NCBI GenBank assembly: GCA_003216895.1
Contig: QCID01000004.1
Coordinates: 1-64,000 of the forward strand
DNA length: 64,000 nt
From: Prochlorococcus sp. AG-402-K04
GTDB taxonomy: Bacteria; Cyanobacteriota; Cyanobacteriia; PCC-6307; Cyanobiaceae
Direction of reading: 5' to 3'
Of the stretch, positions 26,411-35,633 are shown in pieces. The position numbers were made by a program, and so were the translations under genes. Every line of letters begins with the position of its first letter. The stretch's first letter is position 1. A model generated the notes under the pieces. It did no database searches, was not told the origin of the DNA, and worked only from the letters and a program-made list of their open reading frames with translations.

Positions 26411-27658
26411 ATGTTAGATAAATTCAATGAATTACCAGATTGGATATCTAGAGGTTTAGATGATCTTTTCCCTTATTATAATTCAGGAGATTCAGATCAA
26501 AGCTTTCTAAAAAGATTAGAACTTTCATCTAAAGAAAAAAAGCCTTTACGTGTAAAACTTGGAATTGATCCAACTGGAACTGATATTCATATAGGTCATA
26601 GTATTCTTTTTAGAAAATTAAGAGCTTTCCAAGAAGCTGGTCATACGGCCGTGCTTATAATCGGGGATTTTACAGCAAGGATAGGAGATCCAACTGGAAA
26701 AAGTAAAACTAGAATCCAGCTTTCAAAAGATGAGGTTGAATCAAATGCATTGAATTATCTTGAACAATTAGGACTAGGTAAAGACCCTAAAGATTCATTA
26801 CTTGATTTCTCAACTCCTAGTCGCTTAGAAATCAGAAGAAATAGTGAGTGGCTTGAAAATCTTAATTTGTCTAAAGTTATAGAACTTTTGTCTAATTCAA
26901 CAGTTGGACAAATGCTGGCTAAGGAAGATTTTAGTAATCGATATAAATCTGGCACTCCTATATCTCTTCATGAGTTTCTTTATCCACTTCTTCAAGGATA
27001 TGATTCAGTTGCTATCAATTCTGATTTAGAACTTGGTGGTACAGACCAAAAATTTAATATTGCTATGGGACGAGATCTTCAAAGAGCTTTTGGACAAAAA
27101 CCTCAATTTGGCATGCTATTACCCATTTTAGTAGGGTTGGATGGGACACAGAAAATGAGTAAAAGCTTAGACAATATTGTAGGGATAAATGAAGATTCAC
27201 TATCTATGTATTCTAAATTAGAAAAGGTTCCAGATGATTTAGTTTTTAGTTATTTAAATTTACTAACTAATGAAAACTTACAAGAGTTAAGTTCAAATCC
27301 AAGAGAGGTTCAAAAATTCATGGCTTTAAAAATAACATCTAATTTTAAAGGAATTGAAGCTGCAAAAAAAGCTCAATTTAATTCTGAAAAGTTAGTTTTA
27401 GGTACTCAAGATTCTCTTGATGAAATACCAGAAGCCTCAATTTCTAATGTAAATTTTCCAGCTAAAGCATTTTATTTATTTAGTAAGATGGAAATGTGTT
27501 CAAGTAGCAGTGAAGCAAGACGACAAATTCTTGGTGGAGGAGTAAGAATTGACGGTGAAAAAATTATGGATCCTAATTTAGAATTTGTTACTCCCAATGA
27601 TCTCATAGGAAAAATATTGCAAGTAGGAAAGAAAAAATTTTTAAGAGTTTCAAATTAA
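26411..27658 (+). CDS. tyrS: Tyrosyl-tRNA synthetase
   Basis: A class I aminoacyl-tRNA synthetase charging tRNA-Tyr. The HIGH motif appears as DIHIGHSI and the second signature as KMSKS. A C-terminal S4 domain ([21 protein letters not shown]) is present, as in TyrRZ-like forms of about 415 residues. It is first in a short block with pyrF, which starts 9 bp after its stop. Confidence 0.97.
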   Translation: MLDKFNELPDWISRGLDDLFPYYNSGDSDQSFLKRLELSSKEKKPLRVKLGIDPTGTDIHIGHSILFRKLRAFQEAGHTAVLIIGDFTARIGDPTGKSKTRIQLSKDEVESNALNYLEQLGLGKDPKDSLLDFSTPSRLEIRRNSEWLENLNLSKVIELLSNSTVGQMLAKEDFSNRYKSGTPISLHEFLYPLLQGYDSVAINSDLELGGTDQKFNIAMGRDLQRAFGQKPQFGMLLPILVGLDGTQKMSKSLDNIVGINEDSLSMYSKLEKVPDDLVFSYLNLLTNENLQELSSNPREVQKFMALKITSNFKGIEAAKKAQFNSEKLVLGTQDSLDEIPEASISNVNFPAKAFYLFSKMEMCSSSSEARRQILGGGVRIDGEKIMDPNLEFVTPNDLIGKILQVGKKKFLRVSN

Positions 27659-27667
27659 TAGATCATT

Positions 27668-28393
27668 GTGAAAAATATTGATAATCCAAGTGAAAAAATA
27701 ATTATCGCCTTAGATGGTATGGATAAGAATAATGTGTTCAACCTTCTGGAAAAAATACCTGAAATTATCTGGGTTAAAGTTGGACTTGAGTTGTTTGTTA
27801 GTGAAGGCCCAGATGTATTATCAATATTAAAGGATAAGGGGAAAAAAATATTTTTAGATCTTAAATTTCATGATATTCCGACTACAGTTGCTAGAGCATG
27901 TTTTTCAGCATCAAAAACTGGTGCTGAATTGATTTCTTTGCACACTTGCTCAGGCATAAAGGCTCTCAAGATGGCAAATGAAGCTGCATCCGAAGGAGCC
28001 GCTAAAGTTAATTTAAAGCCGCCAAAACTTTTGGGAATTACAATTTTGACTAGTTGGAATCGCGAAAGTTTTGCGAATGATCTACTGATTAATCAATCAA
28101 TAGATCAACGTGTTATTCACCTAGCAGAGATTGCCTCGAAGTCTGGTTTAGGAGGATGTGTCTGCAGCCCCAGAGAGGTTAAATTCCTTCGCGAAGTTTA
28201 TCCCGAGACTTTTGAGTTGGTTACTCCTGGAATACGTTCGTTAGGTTCAAATGTTAACGATCAATCCAGGGTCTCTGATGCATCTGAAGCTATTAAGATG
28301 GGGGCATCCAAGTTGGTTATCGGAAGAGCAATTACTCAATCAAATGATCCTGCTTATATGTTCAAAAGTTTTTGCGATAAAGTTGTTATTTAA
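27668..28393 (+). CDS. pyrF: Orotidine-5'-phosphate decarboxylase
   Basis: It converts OMP to UMP, the last step of pyrimidine synthesis. The catalytic DLKFHDIPTTV motif (D-K-D network) and the phosphate-binding VTPGIRSLG and LVIGRAI motifs are present in a 241-residue TIM barrel. The start is GTG, 9 bp after tyrS. It is convergent with plsY, four bases between stops. Confidence 0.96.
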   Translation: MKNIDNPSEKIIIALDGMDKNNVFNLLEKIPEIIWVKVGLELFVSEGPDVLSILKDKGKKIFLDLKFHDIPTTVARACFSASKTGAELISLHTCSGIKALKMANEAASEGAAKVNLKPPKLLGITILTSWNRESFANDLLINQSIDQRVIHLAEIASKSGLGGCVCSPREVKFLREVYPETFELVTPGIRSLGSNVNDQSRVSDASEAIKMGASKLVIGRAITQSNDPAYMFKSFCDKVVI

Positions 28394-28397
28394 TTTC

Positions 28398-28994
28398 TTA
28401 GTGCTTTCCGATTCTTGGTTCTTCACCTTTTATTAGTCTAACTAAATTGTCTCTATGTCTCCAAATTACTAAAGTCATGGCTAATAATGAAATAACTAGA
28501 AATGGATAAGAAAAATTTGACGTGTTAAAGCTTAAAAACATTATTAAAGGTAGAGCTAAAGCAGCACTTAAACTAGCTAGTGATACTATTCTAAATAATG
28601 TAATAACTACTATAAAGACGCCTAGTGTGGCAAGTCCAACTTGCCATGAAAGGCCTAGGAATATTCCTAAGCCAGTAGCTACAGCTTTACCACCTTTCCA
28701 ATTAAGCCAGGCAGGCCAAATGTGGCCAATTAAAGTTGATATGCCTACGGCTACTTGCCATGAATCTGGTAGTTCGAAATGTTTTGCTACTAAAATAGAT
28801 AGAATTCCCTTGAAAACATCTAACAGAAAGACTGTAATTGCTGCGCGCTTTCCAATATGTCTTAATACATTTGTTGCTCCTGTAGACCCAGAACCTAATG
28901 AACGAATATCAATTCCTTTAGCAATTTTTCCGGCTATATAACCACTAGGAAAAGATCCAAATAAATATCCTAAAAATAGAATTAATAGATTCAA
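28398..28994 (-). CDS. plsY: Acyl-phosphate glycerol-3-phosphate acyltransferase
   Basis: An integral membrane enzyme that acylates glycerol-3-phosphate in the first step of phospholipid synthesis. Family motifs are GSFPSGYIAGK, DIRSLGSGSTGATNVLR and HIWPAWLNWKGGKAVATGLG. Five to six hydrophobic helices fill the 198 residues. It ends a minus-strand run with the DUF3086 gene 20 bp upstream. Confidence 0.96.
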   Translation of the reverse strand: MNLLILFLGYLFGSFPSGYIAGKIAKGIDIRSLGSGSTGATNVLRHIGKRAAITVFLLDVFKGILSILVAKHFELPDSWQVAVGISTLIGHIWPAWLNWKGGKAVATGLGIFLGLSWQVGLATLGVFIVVITLFRIVSLASLSAALALPLIMFLSFNTSNFSYPFLVISLLAMTLVIWRHRDNLVRLIKGEEPRIGKH

Positions 28995-29014
28995 AATAAT
29001 TTCAATAAGGATTT

Positions 29015-30058
29015 TTATAGTAATCCATCTTCTTCATAAATTTCATTGGGACTTCCTGCAAAAGCTAGCCAAATAGGAAACTGAAGAATTGGAATTTCTA
29101 CATTTATTTCAGCAGCATCAATAATTATCAAAGGCAACTCTCCTCTTTCTTCGAGTCGATCTGCTCTCTCAATTAGTCCATCGGTTCGCTCGAAAAGGAC
29201 TATCCCGCTATTTGGCCCAAAATCCTCACGGTTAAGTCCTAATGAATCTTGGAGACATCTCCTCCATTCGCCAAGTCGTTCTGGTTGACTCGCTAAAACC
29301 AAAGTCTGAAATTGTTCGCCGTATAACTCACCTAAAATTGCAATAATCCCAGCTGCAACTAAAGCATTCTTTGATCTGCTTCCTCTACTTGGTTGAGCGC
29401 CTCTTCCCCCCATGCTGAAGAACCAATCTTCAAGTATTTCAATATCAATGGATTCAAGACTTCTTCTGAGTTTCCATGGCTCAGCATAGAAATCGGGTTG
29501 TTCTAGAAATTGATTAAAGCATCTTCTAATTAAACTCTCGTCGGGTTTGAAAGTATCAGAAACAGCGGGTATAACCTCTTGTTCTTTAGAGGGCTCAATT
29601 TTTTTATTTTCATCAAGTGGTGATGGCTTTACTATTACTGGTGGCACAACAAGTTCTAGTTGCTCTGCTGACTGGGCTAAGTCTTGAAGGGCACCAGTTA
29701 AATATTCCTGAAAACCTTTGACTTTTCTAGCGATTGCATCAGATTGACCTGAAAATGAGCTTTTAAGTTCATTTTCAATATGTTCTTTCTTTTTAGAAAG
29801 CTCTTCTAATTCTTTTTCTAATTGCTTTCTTGAAAGCTGAAGATCTTTAAGAGCAAGGTCAATAAAAGACTGAGTTTGTGTATTTGAGATTTTTTGATTG
29901 TTTTCAGTACTAATGATACTTTTTGATTTGGGTTGTTTCTCAAGAGGTTTTTGGGATGTATTTTTCAATGAATAAGAATTGTTCACAGAAATATTCTGTT
30001 CTGATTTTTGTTTTTCTTTGGATTGATTTTCTGCGGATTCCATATTCAAAAACTTCAA
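29015..30058 (-). CDS. DUF3086 family protein
   Basis: A 347-residue cyanobacterial conserved protein. The first 55 residues are polar and low complexity. A coiled coil follows at about 65-140 (heptad-like LSRKQLEKELEELSKKKEHIENELK). The C-terminal globular domain from about 185 carries the family-like pattern SLIRRCFNQFLEQPDFYAEPWKLRRSLE. No enzymatic motif is visible. It sits between plsY and a DUF3119 plus MlaE pair on the same strand, hinting at a link to membrane lipid handling (weak inference). Confidence 0.8.
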   Translation of the reverse strand: MKFLNMESAENQSKEKQKSEQNISVNNSYSLKNTSQKPLEKQPKSKSIISTENNQKISNTQTQSFIDLALKDLQLSRKQLEKELEELSKKKEHIENELKSSFSGQSDAIARKVKGFQEYLTGALQDLAQSAEQLELVVPPVIVKPSPLDENKKIEPSKEQEVIPAVSDTFKPDESLIRRCFNQFLEQPDFYAEPWKLRRSLESIDIEILEDWFFSMGGRGAQPSRGSRSKNALVAAGIIAILGELYGEQFQTLVLASQPERLGEWRRCLQDSLGLNREDFGPNSGIVLFERTDGLIERADRLEERGELPLIIIDAAEINVEIPILQFPIWLAFAGSPNEIYEEDGLL

Positions 30059-30073
30059 TTAAGTTTTAGATTT

Positions 30074-30490
30074 TTATGAGTCTACTGCTTTTTGTATTTC
30101 TAAATCCTTGACCCTTAACCTTAGCTGCTCTTGTAATGAGTTCACCTCAAAAAGTATAGGTAGAAGATGAGGACTTGCTTCTTCTCTAAAATAAAGAAAA
30201 CCTGGCAATTTAGGTAATATTATTCTCCAAGCTATCCAATTTTTGAAAGGAAATCTTCTTAATTCATTACCGAGTTGCAAAACAATTAAATCGTCCTTGG
30301 TGAATTTTAGTTTTAAGGTAAAAGATTGCAATAATAGGAAAAAACCAAAACTGCTAATTACAATCGTTGGCCAGGGATGAAATAATGGACTTATTAAAAA
30401 TAATAACCCCACAATTATTATGAAGATGGGTAAACGATATGAAGGCGATAAAATCACATTATCTTTTTCAAAGAGATTTTCAGAATTCAT
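30074..30490 (-). CDS. DUF3119 family membrane protein
   Basis: A protein of about 138 residues with two adjacent membrane helices (LPIFIIIVGLLFLISPLF and PTIVISSFGFFLLLQSF) and a soluble C-terminal domain (LGNELRRFPFKNWIAWRIILPKLPGFLYFREE), the pattern of DUF3119. The ORF track start at 30625 runs back through the mlaE coding end with an implausible sequence. The ATG at 30490 (MNSENLFEKDNVIL) begins five bases after the mlaE stop. Function unknown; gene order suggests co-expression with the permease. Confidence 0.82.
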   Translation of the reverse strand: MNSENLFEKDNVILSPSYRLPIFIIIVGLLFLISPLFHPWPTIVISSFGFFLLLQSFTLKLKFTKDDLIVLQLGNELRRFPFKNWIAWRIILPKLPGFLYFREEASPHLLPILFEVNSLQEQLRLRVKDLEIQKAVDS

Positions 30491-30495
30491 GGGTT

Positions 30496-31245
30496 TTAGG
30501 CAAAAAGAACTTGGGTGAGCAAAACATCTACTAAGGAAACGGTTATTAAAGTCATTACTACTGCTCCAGTAGTGCTTGTGCCGACTTCTTTTGGTCCGCC
30601 TCTTGTGGTTAATCCCCATCCGCAAGAAATAATTGCGATTAAGAAACCAAACACCAATGCTTTTACAAGCATAAATGGAAGATCAGATGTTATGAGCCAT
30701 TCTCTTACCGAATTCCAAAAGATGCTTGGTGGAATTTGATAGAGAATCGTACTGCTGAATTGACCGCTAAATAAAGCGATAGAAAAAAATAGTAAGCATT
30801 GAATTGGCGCCATTACAACCATCGCGCATAGCCTTGGAACAACTAGATATTCAACTGGATCAGTTTGGAGCATCGTAATTGCATCAATCTGCTCAGTAAC
30901 TTTCATTGTCCCTATTTGAGCAGCATAAGCAGTTGCAACTTTTCCAGTGAGAAGAGTTGCGGTAAGTAAAGGAGCTATCTCTCTTGCCATCCCAATTGCT
31001 AAAAGCCCTCCAACGGCAGAACCTAATCCTTGCTTACTTAATTCTGCAGCAACTTGAATATTGAAAACGGTTCCGGCTGCAATACCTGTTATTAGAACGA
31101 TAAGGAAACTACCTGGACCCGCTTCCATTAATTGATCTATTAAATCTGGTTTCTTGATCTTCCCTCTAACTATTGATGAAATTGCTTGCCCTCCAATTAA
31201 GATGCTGCTGAAGAATCTTTTTAGCCAACGAGGTGAGTAGTTCAT
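30496..31245 (-). CDS. MlaE-family ABC transporter permease
   Basis: A 249-residue integral membrane permease of the MlaE/TGD1 family, which moves phospholipids or related lipids between membranes. Diagnostic motifs are FLIVLITGIAAGTVFNIQVAAELSKQGLG, the AREIAPLLTATLLTGKVATAYAAQIGTMKVTEQIDAI block and the C-terminal GPKEVGTSTTGAVV. The ATPase and MCE partners are not in this window. Its start overlaps the stop of the upstream transporter gene (ATGA). Confidence 0.9.
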   Translation of the reverse strand: MNYSPRWLKRFFSSILIGGQAISSIVRGKIKKPDLIDQLMEAGPGSFLIVLITGIAAGTVFNIQVAAELSKQGLGSAVGGLLAIGMAREIAPLLTATLLTGKVATAYAAQIGTMKVTEQIDAITMLQTDPVEYLVVPRLCAMVVMAPIQCLLFFSIALFSGQFSSTILYQIPPSIFWNSVREWLITSDLPFMLVKALVFGFLIAIISCGWGLTTRGGPKEVGTSTTGAVVMTLITVSLVDVLLTQVLFA

Positions 31246-32645
31246 TGACCAACTCTTCTAGATTTGAAATCTAAATTTCGCCAAGGTTTCATAGTTATTA
31301 ATCCAGCAATTACTAGACAAGAAGGTATTAATCCCATGCATAATCTAATGGTAATAATTGCTGTTAGAGGTTGATCTAAATTTTCAAAACTTGATAAGCA
31401 ATTAGTTGATGATTTATATCCTGATAAAGATAAAAGAACTCCCAAAAATTGAACGCTTATACCAATACCGATTTTCTGAATAAAAACCATCCATGCAGTA
31501 TATATTCCTGATGGTTTTTCGGGATCCTGATCAATAGCGTCAGGAAGTAAAGACCATGGAATAAGATATGCTGTTGAAGCTCCAAATCCTACTAAAACAA
31601 TTATTAATAAAAGAATTAGCATCTTTATCCCTTCAATATTACCAAAAAATAATAAACTATCGATACTAGCTCCTTTAGTTATTGGTGGCATAAAAATAAC
31701 TAAAAGACAAGCTATTACCCATATTTTTCCTCCTTTGAATAGTGCTGATATTCTTCCATATTTATTCGAGTAAAAGCTCCAGAATTGAAGACCTAAAAGT
31801 GTACTAATTTGAAATGGTATTGGTATCCATTTTGAAATTTCTATGGGAACAAGCATTACTTGCTCTAGATAGATTAATGAGACAGTTTGCATTAATTGCA
31901 GCCCGCACCAAAGAAGCAAATAAAGAGCAATTATTCGTGTGAAAAGTTTATTACTTAAAACTCTTTTTAGTTGCTGATTAAAAGGTTCAGATTGAGGAGT
32001 GGGCTTTCTGGCTTTTTTAGCAAATGGAGCTAGACCCCAGCATGCAATTAAAGTTGTAAAAGTAGCAATAATTCCTGTTACTCTTCCCATTGAAGTATAA
32101 CCTTCGACTCCTTGGGATAAGAAGCCTGCAGCTACTATTAGACCAGTGGTTCCAGCTAAAATAGACCCAGTAAATCTTGCGGCATTGAGTCTTGTTCTTA
32201 TAGCTATATTTTCAGTTAGCTCTGTAGATAATGCAGCAAAAGGTAAATTGACGGCTGTATATGCTGTCATCAAGAAAATTGCGGCAAACACGTAATAAGT
32301 CGTTTTTGTATCTATCCCTCCTGGAGGGACCCACCACATTGCAGCAAGGAATAAACCAAGGGGAACAGCACCTCCTATCATCCACGGAAGCCGCGGCCCC
32401 CATCTTGATTTGGTGTGATCACTCATCCATCCAATTAGTGGGTCATTTATCGCATCCCAAAGTTTTGAAACCATTAGCAGCGAACCTGCAATGAATGCAG
32501 GAATTCCTGCAGCACAAGTGAAAAATAGAAATAGATAAGTACCTAACTGTATTGCTGCTAATCCGGTTCCAGCATCTCCCATGGCATAAGAGATCATTAG
32601 CCTTGTGCGATTATTTCCTTTGTAAAGCGATGTGGACTTAGTCAC
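31242..32645 (-). CDS. MFS transporter, GPH/MelB-like sugar:cation symporter
   Basis: A 467-residue protein with about 12 membrane helices. The N-terminal YAMGDAGTGLAAIQLGTYLFLFFT, the loop DPLIGWMSDHTKSRWGPRLPWM and the paired downstream GASTAYLIPWSLLPDAID are features of the glycoside-pentoside-hexuronide family. The substrate is not predictable. It overlaps the MlaE permease gene by four bases and lies next to tRNA-Gly, in a divergent arrangement. Confidence 0.85.
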   Translation of the reverse strand: MTKSTSLYKGNNRTRLMISYAMGDAGTGLAAIQLGTYLFLFFTCAAGIPAFIAGSLLMVSKLWDAINDPLIGWMSDHTKSRWGPRLPWMIGGAVPLGLFLAAMWWVPPGGIDTKTTYYVFAAIFLMTAYTAVNLPFAALSTELTENIAIRTRLNAARFTGSILAGTTGLIVAAGFLSQGVEGYTSMGRVTGIIATFTTLIACWGLAPFAKKARKPTPQSEPFNQQLKRVLSNKLFTRIIALYLLLWCGLQLMQTVSLIYLEQVMLVPIEISKWIPIPFQISTLLGLQFWSFYSNKYGRISALFKGGKIWVIACLLVIFMPPITKGASIDSLLFFGNIEGIKMLILLLIIVLVGFGASTAYLIPWSLLPDAIDQDPEKPSGIYTAWMVFIQKIGIGISVQFLGVLLSLSGYKSSTNCLSSFENLDQPLTAIITIRLCMGLIPSCLVIAGLITMKPWRNLDFKSRRVGQ

Positions 32646-32688
32646 TCTTTTTTGGATAATGGGACTCGCAAGGTAATATTGGAGGTAG

Positions 32689-32727
32689 CTAAATTACCTT
32701 TTACTCCAAAGGAGTAGTAATTTAGTT
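32689..32727. repeat. Stem-loop immediately upstream of tRNA-Gly
   Basis: CTAAATTAC pairs with GTAATTTAG (9 bp), an inner TACTCC pairs with GGAGTA (6 bp) around an AAA loop, with a six-base pyrimidine bulge between the two stems. It ends six bases before the tRNA. It could be a 5' leader structure or part of a promoter region; there is no terminator-type T-tract after it on the plus strand. Confidence 0.55.
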
Positions 32728-32733
32728 CTGGGC

Positions 32734-32804
<71 letters not shown>

Positions 32805-32814
32805 AGTTTGATTC

Positions 32815-34875
32815 TCATAGCTTAATTTTTTTTGAATACTCGCTCGCGACCATAAGCACAAGACTGTGACTTTCAAGACGAACATTTGATTGATTCGCTA
32901 TAGGTTTTTTAGAGACATTTTTAGTTTTCAAAATAGAGGTATCAATATATTTTTTCCATGGAGAGATTGGGGTTGGTAAGTCAAAAAACATTGATTCTTT
33001 GTAGGCATTAAAGCCAAGCCAGATTGCTGAGCCTTCATTGTTTTTGTTTATGCTAAATCCAAGAGTATGTGACCAGTCACCCCAATCAGGTTTATTAACT
33101 TTAATGCCATGCCACTGAATCCAAAAATCCGATTCTTTGAGCTTGGCATTATCTTTTTGAAAATCATAAATACTTTCAGGACTAAAAAACTCAGGTAATT
33201 GTTGCCTTAAAGATATGAGCTTTAAAACAAATTCTTTTAAGTCATGATCCCAATTATTATGGTTCCAATCCATCCATCCAAGTGGGTTGTCTTGACACCA
33301 TGTGTTGTTATTGCCTCCTTGGCTTCTACCTATTTCGTCTCCCATTAAAAGCATTGGAACTCCAGGTGATAAAAGGAGTGTTGAAAGAAGATTTCTTTGT
33401 TGTTTTTGTCTTAAAATATTGATTTCTTTATTAGTAGTTGGTCCTTCAACTCCGTAATTATAACTATTATTATTGTTCTCACCATCTCTATTGTTTTCTC
33501 CGTTTGCAAGATTATGCTTCTTGTTGAAGCTTACTAGATCTTTTAATGTGAATCCATCATGAGAAGTTATGAAATTAATACTAAATATATTTGCTAATTT
33601 ATTATCATTATATAGTAATTTATTACCTATTAATCTATCTTTAAGCGGCCATATTGTGCTTTTTTCACCCTTCCAAAATCTTCTAATATCATCTCTGAAA
33701 TGACCATTCCATGTTCTGAATTTTTTCGCTGGAAAATTACCTAGTTTGTAAAGACCTCCACAGTCCCAGGGCTCACTGATTAATTTCACATCACTTAGTT
33801 GAGGATCTGCTTCGATTTCTTCAAATAGTGGAGGTTGATCTAAAGGAATTAAATTTTCGCCTCTACTTAAAGCAATACCTAGGTCAAAACGAAATCCATC
33901 AACACCTAACTCAATTGCCCAACAGCGTAATGATTCTAATATTAATTTCCTAACTAAAGGACGATTAGCGGCAATACTATTTCCACATCCACTTACATCT
34001 TGATAATTTTCATTCTCACATTGATGGTAGTAAGTATTAGGACCAAAACTTTTCCAACTTATACTTGGACCATTTTTATTCCCTTCAGTTGTGTGATTGT
34101 AAACAACATCGATTAATACTTCAAGCCCGTTATCATGGCAAACTTCTACAAGTTTTATGAATTGCTTCCTCGCTTCTAATGGATTACAACCATCTACAAA
34201 TCCTTGATGTGGTGTGAACCAATTTATCGGGCTATAACCCCAATAGTTTACAAGACCATCAGGGGCATCACTAGTATCAAAAGCGAATACAGGAAGTAGC
34301 TCAATGGATGTGATACCAAGACTTTTCAGATAAGGTATCTTTTCAATTAATCCTATAAAAGTCCCTTTCTTACTTTCGCTAATACTAGAATCAGCATTTT
34401 TAGTGAATCCACCAACGTGTAATTCATAAATGATTGTTTTATTCCATGAATATTTAGGTCTTGGATGAGATTTGAAATCAAAATATTCTCTTTTAGTTAC
34501 TACTCCCTTTAGGGAATGAATATAACCTTTATTCTCTTTCTCTTTTTGATTCCTGATGTAATTTGACCACCCAGTAATTGCCCTAGCACATGGATCTAAA
34601 ACAATATGTTCTTGTGAAACTTGACTCTGATCAAGTGATATTTTATAGCCATATAAGGTGCCTTCATTCAGTCCATCTATTTCAACATGCCAGTAGTCTC
34701 CTGACCTGTTTTTCTGGTCTAAGGATATTGTTTCTTTTGCATACTCGTCATCTTCATTCTGGAAGATTAGTAATTCTACATTTGTTGCATGAGGTGCTGC
34801 GATAGAGAAATTAACCCCACTAGGAGTAACTGAGCTACCCAAAGGCCATGCTGAACCAACTGTTACTTTTCCCAA
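32815..34875 (-). CDS. glgX: Glycogen debranching enzyme / isoamylase-type
   Basis: A GH13 enzyme that hydrolyses alpha-1,6 branches in glycogen. An N-terminal CBM48-like beta domain (PLGSSVTPSGVNFSIAAPHATNVELLIF) precedes the catalytic barrel, with motifs LIDVVYNHTTEG, DGFRFDLGIALSR (nucleophile Asp), SEPWDCGG (acid Glu) and FITSHDGFTL. Length 686 fits GlgX/TreX. It is convergent with tRNA-Gly (10 bp apart), and a long gene-free region lies upstream. Confidence 0.94.
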   Translation of the reverse strand: MGKVTVGSAWPLGSSVTPSGVNFSIAAPHATNVELLIFQNEDDEYAKETISLDQKNRSGDYWHVEIDGLNEGTLYGYKISLDQSQVSQEHIVLDPCARAITGWSNYIRNQKEKENKGYIHSLKGVVTKREYFDFKSHPRPKYSWNKTIIYELHVGGFTKNADSSISESKKGTFIGLIEKIPYLKSLGITSIELLPVFAFDTSDAPDGLVNYWGYSPINWFTPHQGFVDGCNPLEARKQFIKLVEVCHDNGLEVLIDVVYNHTTEGNKNGPSISWKSFGPNTYYHQCENENYQDVSGCGNSIAANRPLVRKLILESLRCWAIELGVDGFRFDLGIALSRGENLIPLDQPPLFEEIEADPQLSDVKLISEPWDCGGLYKLGNFPAKKFRTWNGHFRDDIRRFWKGEKSTIWPLKDRLIGNKLLYNDNKLANIFSINFITSHDGFTLKDLVSFNKKHNLANGENNRDGENNNNSYNYGVEGPTTNKEINILRQKQQRNLLSTLLLSPGVPMLLMGDEIGRSQGGNNNTWCQDNPLGWMDWNHNNWDHDLKEFVLKLISLRQQLPEFFSPESIYDFQKDNAKLKESDFWIQWHGIKVNKPDWGDWSHTLGFSINKNNEGSAIWLGFNAYKESMFFDLPTPISPWKKYIDTSILKTKNVSKKPIANQSNVRLESHSLVLMVASEYSKKIKL

Positions 34876-35500
34876 TTGTGTTTGTCCTTTATAAAAATAA
34901 TCAAGTAATTCTCCCTACAACTTAGGTGGTTAGTTTGTTTTAACAAGTTAGATAAAAAATTCAATTTAAAAAGAAACTTTTATTAAGTGTTTTTTTATTG
35001 AATACTAAATCGTTTTTGCGCAAGCACTTCGGTGTTTTTTTCGATTTAGGCATTGATTGCGGTTGAAATACACTCTATTTCAATTGAAAATTAAGTCTTT
35101 TCAAGGTTTAGAAAAAGATCCAAGAAAAAAATTTTAGAGATTTTTAGTGATTACAACTTCAAAACGGATGCTCTAAAGCAAGAAAAAAATCTGAATTACC
35201 ATTCATTGTTCTCTTTTTTAGTGTGGGGATTATTTTGTAATACCAATAAATGTGCTGTTCTGCAGATGTTTGTTAAATTCATGAGAATTTAATTTGATGT
35301 CTGTTTTTTGAAAGAAAAAATAATTAATTTCAAACCTCAGAGCTTTTCTAGATGATAGATATGGAAAATCATCTTTTCAGAAGTCTTGCCCTTACAGGCT
35401 TCTTGGGGGGAATAAGAAAGTTACATCTTTTTTTAAGCTATTTAATTGAAATCTTTGAGAGATTATTAAATCAAGAAAAAATCCACATATATTTTTTAGA
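34876..35500. other. Long gene-free spacer with stem-loops between glgX and the hupB leader
   Basis: No credible coding sequence is seen here. A cruciform-like element at 35005-35049 has 8-bp outer arms (CTAAATCG / CGATTTAG) enclosing a UUCG-capped hairpin (AAGCAC-TTCG-GTGTTT) followed by a T-run. A second stem (TTGAAATA-CACTC-TATTTCAA) lies at 35063-35083. The first element looks like an intrinsic terminator on the plus strand, although no plus-strand gene precedes it, so a small RNA is possible. Confidence 0.45.
35022..35041 (+). terminator. Orphan terminator-like hairpin with UUCG tetraloop
   Basis: AAGCAC-TTCG-GTGTTT forms a 6-bp stem (one G.T pair) with a stable UUCG loop and runs straight into a T-tract. 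It would end a plus-strand transcript, but the nearest plus-strand gene upstream is tRNA-Gly more than 2 kb away. On the minus strand it would be a hairpin in a long glgX leader. Confidence 0.4.
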
Positions 35501-35599
35501 AAGCATACTGCCACAAGCCCTTTGGGTTGCAGGCAAGTGATTTGCTTCATACGATTAGCAAGATTGAGTTTTTTGGAAACTAATACCCTATTGGTTTCC
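35501..35599 (+). ncRNA. Candidate structured 5' leader of hupB
   Basis: Two strong stem structures lie just before hupB. At 35501-35547, AAGCA/TGCTT encloses TGCC/GGCA, which encloses CAAGCCC-TTT-GGGTTG with one bulged G. At 35575-35599, an 11-bp stem with one G.T pair has a CCC loop (GGAAACTAATA / TATTGGTTTCC). The second ends 34 bases before the hupB ATG. They could be a regulatory leader or a small RNA; the assignment is inference from base pairing. Confidence 0.4.
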
Positions 35600-35633
35600 C
35601 TCCTCTTACTCCCTGCTACATACAATCTTTCCA

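Noticed and set aside
28522-28941. 139-codon plus-strand ORF antisense to plsY
   Set aside because: It is a shadow of plsY, which has all its catalytic motifs on the minus strand.
30491-30625. N-terminal extension of the DUF3119 gene in the ORF track
   Set aside because: It overlaps the mlaE coding end in another frame and has a non-protein-like composition; the ATG at 30490 follows the mlaE stop.
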